The position numbers were made by a program, and so were the translations under genes. A model generated the notes under the pieces. It searched no databases and had not been told where the DNA came from. It saw only the letters and a list, made by a program, of their open reading frames with translations. From Akebia trifoliata (taxonomy: Eukaryota > Streptophyta > Magnoliopsida > Ranunculales > Lardizabalaceae), in the NCBI GenBank assembly GCA_017979445.1, contig CM030714.1, positions 4,774,001 to 4,838,000 on the forward strand: a stretch of 64,000 bases of DNA. Reading direction: 5' to 3'. Numbering within the stretch: position 1 is the stretch's first letter; each line of letters begins with the position of its first letter. Positions 51,969 through 62,058 of this stretch are shown one piece after another.

Positions 51969-53105
51969 ATGGCCTCAGCATGTCAATCGCAGTACATTTG
52001 TATAGCCTTCTTCATTTTGGGTGTTTGGGCTTCTCAAGCCATTGCCCGTACACTCCAAGAGGCATCCATGTCCGAAAGGCACGAACAATGGATGGTTCGT
52101 TACGGGCGCGTTTATGAGGATGACACAGAGAAAGAGGTGCGCTTCAAGATATTCAAGAACAATGTGAACTACATAGACTCTTTTAACAACGTTGGGGGCC
52201 GACCCTACAAGCTAGGTGTCAATGAATTTGCAGACCAAACCAATGAAGAATTTAGGGTGTCACGTAATGGATATAAGATGTCTTACAAACCGAGGTCATC
52301 AGCAACAAAGTCCTTCAGATATGAAAATGTGACTGCAGTGCCATCTACAATGGACTGGAGAAAGAAAGGAGCTGTTACTCCTGTCAAAGATCAAGGCCAA
52401 TGTGGTAAGCATCAACATATACATACTATATACCTAGACATATACTTGACATCAGTTCCTCTACTTTTTCTAATTTTGTTTTATGTTATTGTATAATGTT
52501 TCGAACATGTAGGATGTTGTTGGGCGTTCTCGGCTGTGGCAGCTATGGAAGGTATTACACAACTCACTACAGGTAAGTTGATCTCCCTTTCTGAGCAAGA
52601 GCTAGTAGACTGTGATACAAGTGGTATGGATCAAGGTTGTGAGGGTGGCCTCATGGACGATGCCTTTGACTTCATTGAACAAAATCGAGGCCTAACCACC
52701 GAAACTAACTACCCATACAAGGGAGTGGATGGAACTTGCAACTCCAAGAAAGAAAACACCCATGCAGCTAAGATCACTGGTTATGAAGATGTGCCAGCAA
52801 ACAGCGAGAAAGCACTACTGAAAGCTGTCGCCAACCAACCAATTTCAGTTGCTATTGACGCCAGTGAATCTGACTTCCAATTCTACAAAAGTGGTATATT
52901 CACAGGAGAATGTGGCACTGAACTAGACCATGGTGTTACTGCAGTGGGCTATGGGACGAGTAAAGATGGAACCAAGTATTGGTTGGTCAAGAACTCATGG
53001 GGCACTACATGGGGTGAAGAGGGATACATTAGAATGCAACGGGATATCGATGCCCCAGAAGGCCTTTGTGGCATTGCTATGGAAGCCTCGTACCCAACTG
53101 CATAA
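51969..53105 (+). CDS. papain-like cysteine protease 5 (SAG39-type)
   Basis: Exons 51969-52404 and 52513-53105; 342 residues, intact. Signal peptide to about SQAIA, prodomain with [20 protein letters not shown] (Asn in place of the usual Asp of KDN) and GVNEFADQ, catalytic Gln142, Cys148, His285 and Asn306. Own changes are Ser in IDASESD and Lys in GTSKDG. It is the closest relative of protease 4, sharing both coding and 3' flank features, and it shows what the frameshifted gene must have encoded before its loss. The 108-base intron is one base shorter than in proteases 1, 2 and 4. Confidence 0.93.
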
Positions 53106-53217
53106 AAATACAAGATTGTAAAATAATTAGAAAAAGGCAATTGTATGGTTGCGAGTTCATCTGTGTGTTAATATTACTTGCACTTTGTTGTAATATGTGT
53201 ATGGGTATTGCAATTAA

Positions 53218-54283
53218 GCCCTGCTTGGTATACCACTACAAATCATTTGCATTGTAAATGTTTTGTGATGAAAAAATTACTATTGCTTGGTTGTCATCGC
53301 AAAACTCCTGAAAAATCATTTTTGTGTTTGGTTGATACCTTGATATTTGTGATGCAAATATTTCAAAGTGATTTATTGCTAAAATAAAAAATGGAAATAA
53401 CTTTAAATTATTTGATCTCATTAAAGAAATTATTTAATTTACAAAAGTACCCCTAATACTTGCTACATTAACTCTCTTTTTTTATTTTTTATGATGGGGG
53501 TGGCTGCAGGATCTGTAAGCCTGACAGGGGGGGGGGGGTGCGGTTGGCCTCTTAGAACACCATATCTTGCCAAAAGTACATGCAATACCGTACAAACTAC
53601 ACTTATTAGGTAAGCCTCACTTGATAAATCCTTATGGGTGGCTAACGAGGGGGTTTGAACTCAAGATCTCTCTCTTTCTTGTTACATTAACTTACATATG
53701 CTTTTACAAATTCCTATACCTAAATATTAGAATTTCAAAATATCTATCATCAAAGAAACTATTCAATCTACAAAAATAGTTCCAATAGCTTGTTACAATA
53801 AAATGTATATAAATTTACTGAAATACACCTATGACGAGGGCTATTTTTATTAAAACATTGATGGGGGTATTTTCATAATTTTATGTGCAAAAGTAAATGT
53901 ATCTTTGATTAGATGTATTTTGTGAATTCATATGCATGTTATTGTAGAAATCATTGAGGTTGATTTTTGTAGTTTATAATTTTCTATGACAAGAGGTATT
54001 TTTGTAATTTCATTACGTGAAATCTAACTTTGAAGATGTATATTTTTGTAAATTTCTGTGTATTGTAGTAGCAAGGATTGAGGGTATTTTTGTAAATTCA
54101 TTAGTTTTTTTTTATAAGTGATATTTTAGTAATTTTGATTTACACAGGTATGACTTGGAGCTGAATAATTTTGCAAATGATTTGCGATACTTTTTTTTTT
54201 TTTTTTTATTGCAAACCATTTGCTGAATTTTCTTAAGAATTTAAGTGATTTATGCAAATTTTTGAGTCAAATCATTTGCATTG
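53218..54283. mobile_element. truncated copy of the TA-flanked element
   Basis: Starts AGCCCTGCTTGGTATACCAC right after GCAATTA, like 48425. It runs collinear with that copy, without the LINE, until CATTTGCATTG at 54283, where the copia LTR begins. The right end is missing. Confidence 0.7.
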
Positions 54284-55138
54284 TGTTAGATTATATTATT
54301 TATTTATTTACTTGTTTCCTATTATTTGTAGATATCCTATTATTGGTAGGTTTCCTATTTTCTATATTTTCTAGTGAGTCTATAAAAACACGATTATTAT
54401 ATAATTTCATTATTCAGTTTTTATTAGAATAAAAAGCCCTAGTTTTCTTGATTTTTACATGGTATTAGAGCCACCATCTTATGGATTTTGTTTATCTTGT
54501 TCAGAGCCTCGAAACGAATTTTTTTGCGTGCATCCATACAGTCATTTTCGCTACTGTTCGCTCGCTTCCTCACGTCTTGATTGGATTCTGATTTAATTTC
54601 ACATATCAATTTGATTTCGTTTATTGTTTGGTGATTATTTGTTAGTCTTCTTTATTTTTTTTTCTCATCATGGTTGGTCGAAAAGATAATTCTCTCCAAT
54701 TGATTAGTGTGCAATTAGATGTAAATTTTTTTTTGTATTGGAGTTATGTTATGAAGAATTTTTTGCGGGACAAATCTAAGTGGAGTTATGTTACGGGTAT
54801 AAGAATTCAACCTATAAACAATGCTATTGATTATATAGAATCAGTGGATGTTTGGGAGGCTAAAAATTCGAAGATCATCGCTTGGATCAATAATTCTGTT
54901 ACGCATTCTATAGATACTCAGTTGGCAAAGTATGAGACTGCCAATGAGATTTGAAACCATCTGCCTAGACTATACATGCAGTCTAATTTTGCAAGACAGT
55001 ATCAGTTGGAGACAGATATTCGTGCTCTTCAGTAGAAGGATATGAATAGTCAAGATTTTTATTTTGCCATATCAAAATTATGGGACTAGTTAGCACTTAC
55101 AAAATATGCTGAATTGCGAGCATTCCCACCTTACATCG
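54284..55138 (+). mobile_element. Ty1-copia 5' fragment: LTR, primer site, gag remnant
   Basis: A short LTR (54284-54459, TGTTAGATTATA ... TTTTTACA) is followed at once by TGGTATTAGAGCC, the usual initiator-Met tRNA primer site of plant copia elements. From 54670 a gag-like frame starts MVGRKDNSLQLISVQLDVNF, with LYWSYVMKNFLRDKSKWSYV and an AWINNSV motif, then stops at 54954; further in-frame stops follow. The element ends abruptly near 55138 with no pol and no 3' LTR. It is dead and lies exactly at a junction between two duplicated units. Confidence 0.8.
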
Positions 55139-55931
55139 CTCGTGGGTTCATCTAGAATACTTCATTTGAGCATTACAGCATTGTAGAAAAATAGATGGAA
55201 AAATCAATGATTATTTGGTTTTTCGAGATTGTCTACGTCTGTAGGCAATGGTGAAAACCATGGTTATAATATTTTAATCTCACTTTCTTTCAGAAAACTA
55301 AAAAAATCCCCAATGGAAAAATCCTAAAAAGAGTTCGTTACTAGTTTATGGTCTATATAAATAAGAAATTGCCCCTAGGACAAAAGTTACAAAATTGAGT
55401 GAAAAAATAGCCCCAAAAAATTTGGGATCGCAAAATTGAGTCATCCAAGGCTAGAGCTGTAGAATACACTACTTGGTGTACAACCTATTATGTCAATACA
55501 AAGCTACTGCCATGAGAAGATAATCCACAAATGTAACAGGTGTACAGATATATTGCATTGTGTAGTGTTGTAGATGGATGTTCAATAACAAAAGATGTAG
55601 TTTGGATTAGCGCTTTGACGAATGATGGAGATGGACATCCACCTTGATGTGCTCCGTAAATTATACATGATTATGGCCATGACTGGCTACTTATATGTTG
55701 CTCTTCTACCATAACATTCTATGCTATTTAATCAACATGCTTTTGTCTTCCCCATCTTTGGAACTTATTAAATGAATTAGTTGAGATTGGCAGTTATTAT
55801 TATATTATTTAGGATTTTCTTGGTCCCATACTCCCATCAACCTAAACCATTCATATTAGTCCTTAATGTTGTTAATGGCTAAAAATTTAGTTCAAAGGTA
55901 AATAATTTTGGCTTATGCAAATGGGCATTCT

Positions 55932-56216
55932 CACTACATGAAAACTGGAAAATTCAACAGAAAAAATTGACAGGCCAAGGCCCACGAATTTTAGAAATTG
56001 GATTTTGACGATCTAGGATTGTTGAAATTCTTGATGTTCCCAGATTTGACGGATTAAAACTGTCGAATTTCTCTCATCCTTCATTAATTTGATAGTTTTG
56101 ACCCATCAAAAAAATTTTGACAATGAAAAATTTGACACCAATTCGACCTCTTGGTCCATCAAATTTTATAAAATTTGACAGCCTAGGGGGTCAAATTTGG
56201 GTTTTTTTTCACATTG
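55932..56216. mobile_element. CACTA-type MITE in the protease 6 5' flank
   Basis: CACTACATGAAAACTGG ... TTTTTTTTCACATTG, flanked by tct (55929-55931, 56217-56219). The paralogous flank of protease 4 reads GGGCATTCTGTGGTAG at the same point, an exact empty site. Length 285 bases; no coding capacity. Confidence 0.85.
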
Positions 56217-56411
56217 TCTGTGGTAGTTTTGTTGATCGACAGTGAATTGGACTACAAGCTCTTCTTCCATACTTTTTAAAACTGGTTTCAAATTTTGCTT
56301 TACATAGATAATAAATATTTAAATTATTAATAATTGATTATTTTCCATGAAAAAAATCAAAACTAGTTTTCTCAGCCAAGTTTTTACGGACTACTAAATT
56401 TTTTGAAATAT

Positions 56412-56525
56412 AATACGAGTGATCTTAGATCTCAGACGAGTCAATGATATGAACGATTCACATTGAGTCTCTGACTAGGTTACCTCCATGGCCGACTCGT
56501 CTTGGACAGATTTTCTAAAACCATG
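56412..56525. repeat. CGAG-type repeat upstream of protease 6
   Basis: TACGAGTGATCTTAGATCTC, GAACGATTCACATTGAGTCT and CCGACTCGTCTTGG, ending TTCTAAAACCATG. Matches the protease 4 block. Confidence 0.6.
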
Positions 56526-56755
56526 CTTTGCTCACTGGGAGTTAAATGAAAACCCAAGATCAGCCGGCCAGAAGGTACCATTTTTTTTTTTTTTTGGAAG
56601 GCTTTCTTCAAGGACCATATAAAAAGGAGAAAAGAGTAAAATATATGCAAGAGACAAGGAAAGCCAAGTTATGCCATAATTTAATAGTTGGCCTCGTTAA
56701 AGAAACAGATGCAATAGTAGAATAAGTAGAAAGGAATGTCAGGGCAGAGAAGGAG

Positions 56756-56842
56756 CAACGTACACGAAACTAGCTAGGCTTCACTTGAACGGCCACACTA
56801 CGCAGCAGGTCTCTATCAAGAAAAATCCGTGTCTATATAAAC
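56756..56842 (+). promoter_or_regulatory. protease 6 core promoter block
   Basis: CAACGTACACGAAAC, CACTTGAACGGCCACACTAC, then a five-base shortening (CGCAGCAGG), TCTCTATCAAG and CTATATAAAC at 56833-56842, 76 bases before the ATG. Confidence 0.7.
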
Positions 56843-56918
56843 TCAACTTCTCCAAAACATTTGGGTATACCTTCAAACCATAACAGTAACATTCCTCAAG
56901 AAACAATCTCTGCTAAAA

Positions 56919-58342
56919 ATGGCCTCGGCACGTCAATCGCAGTACATTTGTGTAGCCTTCTTCATTTTGGGTGTTTGGGCTTCTCAAGCCTTTGCCCGTA
57001 CACTCCAAGAGGCGTCCATGTCCGAAAGGCACGAACAATGGATGGTTCGTTACGGGCGCGTTTATGAGGATGACACAGAGAAGGAAGTGCGCTTCAAGAT
57101 ATTCAAGGACAATGTGAACTACATAGACTCTTTTAACAACGTTGGGGGCCGACCCTACAAGCTAGGTGTCAATGAATTTGCAGACCAAACCAATGAAGAA
57201 TTTAGGGTGTCACGTAATGGATATAAGATGTCTTACAAACCAAGGTCGTCAGCAACGAAATCCTTCAGATATGAAAATGTGACTGCAGTGCCATCTACTA
57301 TGGACTGGAGAAAGAAAGGAGCTGTTACTCCTGTCAAAGATCAAGGCCAATGTGGTAAGCATCAACATATACATACTATATACCTTGACATATACTTGAC
57401 ATCACACTAGGTGAAAATTGAAAAATTCGACAGAAAAATTTGATGGGCAAAGACCCACAAATTTTAGAAACTGAATTTTGATGGTCTAGGACCGTCGAAA
57501 TTCTTGATGTTCCCAAATTTGATGGCTTAGAGCTGTCGAATTTCTCCCATCCTACATTAATTTGACAGTTTCGGCTTGTCGAAAAATAAAATTTGACAAT
57601 GAAAAATTCGACCCCTTGGTCTGTCGAATTTTATGAAATTTGACGGCCCAGGGCCGTCAAATTAATTTGGGCTTTTTTCACATTGTGTCAGTTCCTCTAC
57701 TTTTTCTAATTTTGTTTTATGTTATTGTATAAATGTTTCGAACACGTAGGATGTTGTTGGGCGTTCTCTGCTGTGGCAGCTATGGAAGGTATTACACAAC
57801 TCACTACGGGTAAGTTGATCTCCCTTTCTGAGCAAGAGCTAGTAGACTGTGATACAAGTGGTATGGATCAAGGTTGTGAGGGTGGTCTCATGGACGATGC
57901 CTTTGACTTCATTGAACAAAATCGAGGCCTAACCACCGAAACTAACTATCCATACAAGGGAGTTGATGGAACTTGCAACTCCAAGAAAGAAAACACCCAT
58001 GCAGCTAAGATCACAGGTTATGAAGATGTGCCAGCAAACAGCGAGAAAGCATTACTGAAAGCTGTCGCCAACCAACCAATTTCAGTTGCTATTGATGCCG
58101 GTGAATCTGACTTCCAATTCTACAAAAGTGGCATATTTACAGGAGAATGTGGCACTGAACTGGACCATGGTGTTACTGCAGTGGGCTATGGGACAGGTAG
58201 TGATGGAACCAAGTATTGGTTGGTCAAGAACTCATGGGGCACTACATGGGGTGAAGAGGGATACATTAGAATGCAACGGGATATTGATGCCCCAGAAGGC
58301 CTTTGTGGTATTGCTATGGAAGCCTCCTACCCAACCGCTTAA
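56919..58342 (+). CDS. papain-like cysteine protease 6 with MITE in its intron
   Basis: Exons 56919-57354 and 57750-58342; 342 residues, intact, with Gln142, Cys148, His285 and Asn306. The protein differs from protease 5 at only a handful of places (for example Phe for Ile in SQAFA, Asp for Asn in FKDNV, TGSDG for TSKDG). The intron is 395 bases instead of 108-109 because a CACTA-type MITE lies at 57405-57687; the donor, acceptor and presumed branch region outside it are unchanged, so normal splicing is expected. Its 3' flank lacks the TA-flanked element and resembles those of proteases 1-3. Confidence 0.93.
57405..57687. mobile_element. CACTA-type MITE inside the protease 6 intron
   Basis: CACTAGGTGAAAATTG ... 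CTTTTTTCACATTGTG, 283 bases, flanked by tca (57402-57404, 57688-57690). Introns of proteases 1, 2, 4 and 5 read GACATCAGT(T/A)CCTCTAC at this point. The inverted ends are CACTAGGTGAAAA and CACAATGTGAAAA. The interior is made of repeated TTTGA(C/T)GG and GTCGAA motifs, which also partly fold back. Confidence 0.9.
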
Positions 58343-61107
58343 AAATACAAGATTGTAAATAATTAGAAAACAGAAGGTTATATGGCTTCTAGATCATCAG
58401 GGTGTTTATAGGAATCTTTATAGGACTCCCATTTCCATGTAATATGGTGTTTATAGTACACCCACTTATAATATGTGTATGGGTATTTCAAGTAAAGTGC
58501 ATAGTAGTTCTATCTTGTTATGTTCTTGCCTTGTTGCCATCTTTTGGAGTTATTTTTTTACCAAATTTTGCAGTTACCTCTATCACACCAATCCTTGAGA
58601 TTCACAACATGATTCGTGATCCATGATGAGACTTGGACTCAAGACTCGGGTGAGATAAGCAAATATGACGATTTACTTAAAAATAGTCCGGTTTTTCTCT
58701 CAAAATCAGAGAGAAAAGAAATGCTCATGACTAATAAGAATACTAAAAATTACAGCTGTACCATTTTTTCTCTCCAAACTTAAGTTTTTCTATTGTTAAA
58801 TCAAACAAGATGGAAAGATATTGTATTTCTTCTCTCTTTCTTTTCGTTTCTTTTCTTTTAGTAATGAGTTTGTTTTTCTCTTTATTTCTCTCAACCCAAA
58901 CAAAGTGTGAATGATGTAACTAGGATAGATTGATTTTATCTTACTAGAAAAGACATAACTTGATAATTTTAATTGGGTTTCGATGAATCACAATATCCTA
59001 GAAAGAGGATTCACAAAAATTTGAGGAAAATAATAATAAGAGCCTTTTTTTCCAAAAAAAAAAAATTACAATTAAAATAAAGACACAAATGGACAACAGA
59101 TTCTGAAATTTCAGGAAGCTGGCTAACCAACTCATGATTTAGGATTTTTATAAAAATGAATATCTAGTCAAATTTTATATCCCTGAAATTCTTATTAAAG
59201 TCCATTCATGGAAAATATAATAAAAATTCTGTACGAGATATTTCCCTCCTATATAAAGTGAGGAAACTGGTGAAATAGGACAGATTTGTAGGCAAATTAT
59301 TCATCTTATCTGAAAATTCATAATGATATAAAATCAATCAAAACGGGTAGAACAAAATTATTCATCTTATCTCAATTAGTGGACTGATCGATTGTAAAGC
59401 TTGCAATAAAGATGCAGAGATAGAGATTTGAACTAAGATTTTGGGCAAGTCGAATTCGTTCCACAGGGACAGTTTGGATTCAAAAATTCAATCGGATAAA
59501 AGTCCAAAACAGAATTGGAAAACAGATTTTTCTTAAAAACAAAATAGATTTATTGCACAAATGAAATGGAAATTAACTTGCAATTTGAAATAAAAACAGA
59601 AAGTAGAGATTGAAGATATAAGAAAGGAGGTTTAGAGAAATCAAATCAGCTTTTGCAAACTATCCATAATGCAGATCAATTCCAAGAATAACTCAATCCA
59701 TGTAGCAAGTCATTGCTCATGGATCGGAAGGTGGAGCGATTTAATTATCAAAGGTAACCAAGAGACATTCATGAAAATTCAGATTTAATTGAGATTGCCT
59801 AGCTTATATTCAGATTCTTCACAGAGCATAGCCATTCTTGAACTTATCTAAGTAATGGCTATCAAAGTTTGAATCAGAAATATAAGTAAATCATCTAATC
59901 AAAGTAGAATTTCTAGAATAGTAAACATGTAAGCAAAATAAGGAATTAAAATTACATTAAAGGGATAAACTTGTTTCGGCATCCTTGATCTCTCTAAAGA
60001 GGATCTAGCCGATCATCGCGAGGATCATATTGCAACAATAATAAAAGTAAGAAGATGATAGATGGAGAAGAGAATGTAGAATAGTGTTGCAACTTAATTC
60101 CTTCCTTGATGATTTTCCAAAAGAGTTACAATTAAGCTAATGGATTATTCTTGATGTTCTCACTCCTGTCAAAAGCTCACCAAAAGGAAAAATTACAGAG
60201 AATTAAAAAAAGAAACTAAAGAAAATTATAGAAGAAAAAAGCCTAAGAGGAACCCAAGAGGGGACCCCTTCTTTGAAATCAACCCTCAAATTTATAATGT
60301 TCGTATTCGAGTAATCGGGGTGATTTGGCGGATAATTCGATTCGAATGGCCCAATCAGTTACAACCACCGAAGCTTCTGTAAAAATCTTGAGGATGCGCG
60401 GTCTTCGCTAGCCGCAGCACGGTGACGTGGCGCCCAAATCGATCGAGATTTTTCTGGAAACTTCCTTTCGGCCTGTGTATTGTAACCGTAATTGTTTCGC
60501 GATTTGATAACTTCCACGTGCGCTTTATTTATCTACAATTAACAATAAAATCTCATTAGCTTTATTAATTTGGATAAATAATTTAATTTTATAATTATTT
60601 AAAGGAACTAGCATTTATAATGTGATAGAATCCGAGAAATTACGGTCCCAAAGTCAAGTTATTGGGACCTTATCATGGACTCCCACCAACAATCCCGATT
60701 TTTGGACTCTTCTACTCTAGATTTAAATATTTTCGAAAAACAATCACATTATTGCTGATGAGAATGCAAACTGCAACCTTTCTTGACTATAGTTTTAAAA
60801 CAAATAGCATACACTTTATTTTCTGCAATTTGGGAGAATGTTTGGTGAACATTTTTCCAAGACTAATGGTCTTAGCATGCATATAAAAATATAGAAATAA
60901 AAATTTTAGGCCAAAAATCTTGCGAAATACACTGAACTCAATCCCCTAAATTCAATTAAAAGATTTAAATATATATGTTCACCTCCCTCAGGTTAAGAAA
61001 AACAGAAGCAACAGGAGAAAGAAAAGAAAAAATAAGATGCAATGACATGCAAAAGCACAAAGACTTTACAATAAGGTTCCCTCAAGATTGAGGTAAGTCC
61101 ATGGATC
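58343..61107. other. 3' flank of protease 6
   Basis: 58343-58620 is a protease-type flank. 58680-58900 is a T- and CTCT-rich stretch. 58950-59232 and 60805-61000 match 36960-37215 and 38485-38660 downstream of protease 1, separated here by about 1.57 kb of different DNA (59232-60800) that I cannot classify. No gene seen. Confidence 0.55.
59232..60800. other. unclassified insertion in the protease 6 flank
   Basis: Absent from the paralogous DNA downstream of protease 1, where the two sides are joined near 38515. It contains GTTCCACAGGGACAG near 59460 and a GC-richer part around 60300-60500. Ends and target duplication are not clear, and no coding frame is convincing. An LTR-type or rearranged element is possible. 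Confidence 0.4.
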
Positions 61108-61607
61108 GACCCCGAGGGGTTGGCCTAGTGGCAAGCCGAGCCTTCAAAAGCTCCTCAGGAAGGATAGGTTAAGTGTTTGAAACCCCACGAAGTAATGAAT
61201 TCCTTGGGGGCCACCCTCCAGGATCCGGTAGACCCTCAACTCAACCAATTGCAAGTAGGACTTTTTGAGGGGGCGGCACTACATGAAAACTGGAAAATTC
61301 TACAGAAAAAGTTGACGGGCCAAGGCCCACGAATTTTAGAATCTGAATTTTGACGGTATAGGACCGGTGAAACTCTTGATGTTCCCAGATTTGATGGCTT
61401 AGAGTTGTCGAATTTCTCTCATCCTTCATTAATTTGATAGATTTGGTCCGTAAAAAAAAAAAAATTGACAATGAAAAATTCGACACCAATTTGACCTCTT
61501 TATCCATTGAATTTTATGAAATTTGACGGCCCACAACCGTCAAATTTGGGCTTTTTCACATTGTGCGGTGCATGTGACCCAATAAGAAAAAAAAAAAAAA
61601 AAGTACA
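61108..61607 (+). mobile_element. tRNA-derived SINE, complete, split by a MITE
   Basis: The 10-base flank tccatggatc occurs at 61098-61107 and 61608-61617. The body starts GACCCCGAGGGGTTGGCC. TGGCCTAGTGG fits the polymerase III box A (61121-61131), and TGTTTGAAACC some 45 bases later fits a box B with two changes. A run of 16 A ends it. Without the nested MITE and its 3-base duplication the SINE is about 208 bases. It has no coding capacity. Confidence 0.85.
61277..61565. mobile_element. CACTA-type MITE nested in the SINE
   Basis: CACTACATGAAAACTGG ... CTTTTTCACATTGTG, 289 bases, flanked by cgg (61274-61276, 61566-61568). Very similar to the copy at 55932. Confidence 0.88.
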
Positions 61608-61617
61608 TCCATGGATC

Positions 61618-62058
61618 CTCACCAATCCACTATATGCTAAGAGGAAACTCTATGTCTTGGGAGATAATTAAAATGGCAGTTGCCCATCACTATGTAATTT
61701 GGGGGTATGCACCTGAATCTTTTGTACCTTACATATACCACTTGCTTGAGTAGCAAAAATAAATAAAAGGTTAAATTAAATGAATCCAGGGTGATGCTTG
61801 GGAGAGTGAGAATAAAGGTACGTAATAGCTTAATTTGTTGTCATGATTTTTTACTATCAAACAATCACATAATAGGATTGGATTGGATATGATTGTATGT
61901 TTATCACATATAAATATTAACACAAGTAGCTTGAAATTACTTGTACTTAAAGAGTATACATAAGGATGGTCCGTTGTACAAACCCACTGATGACCATGCA
62001 TCCATACAATAGTGTTAATTTCTTTTCTTTCTTTTAATTATTTTATGATCTTGTATTT
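61618..62058. other. 3' flank of protease 7
   Basis: AT-rich DNA without recognisable homology to the flanks of the other six copies. No gene seen. Confidence 0.5.

Larger units (their letters stand above)
53106..56755. other. protease 5 to protease 6 spacer
   Basis: Begins like the protease 4 flank with the TA-flanked element (from 53218), changes abruptly to a Ty1-copia fragment at 54284, and from about 55139 is collinear with the DNA before protease 4 (45660 onward), including a MITE insertion at 55932. No host gene. Confidence 0.65.

Noticed and set aside
54670..54954. Independent 94-residue protein
   Set aside because: It follows a copia LTR and primer site, and the frame continues with stops as gag-like sequence; a retrotransposon remnant.
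35305..58342. Regularly spaced repeats suggesting a CRISPR-like or satellite array
   Set aside because: The spacing comes from duplicated protease genes of 1.1-1.4 kb; no short direct repeats with spacers.
61108..61180. tRNA gene suggested by box A and box B
   Set aside because: No cloverleaf, weak box B, poly-A tail and target duplications show a SINE.
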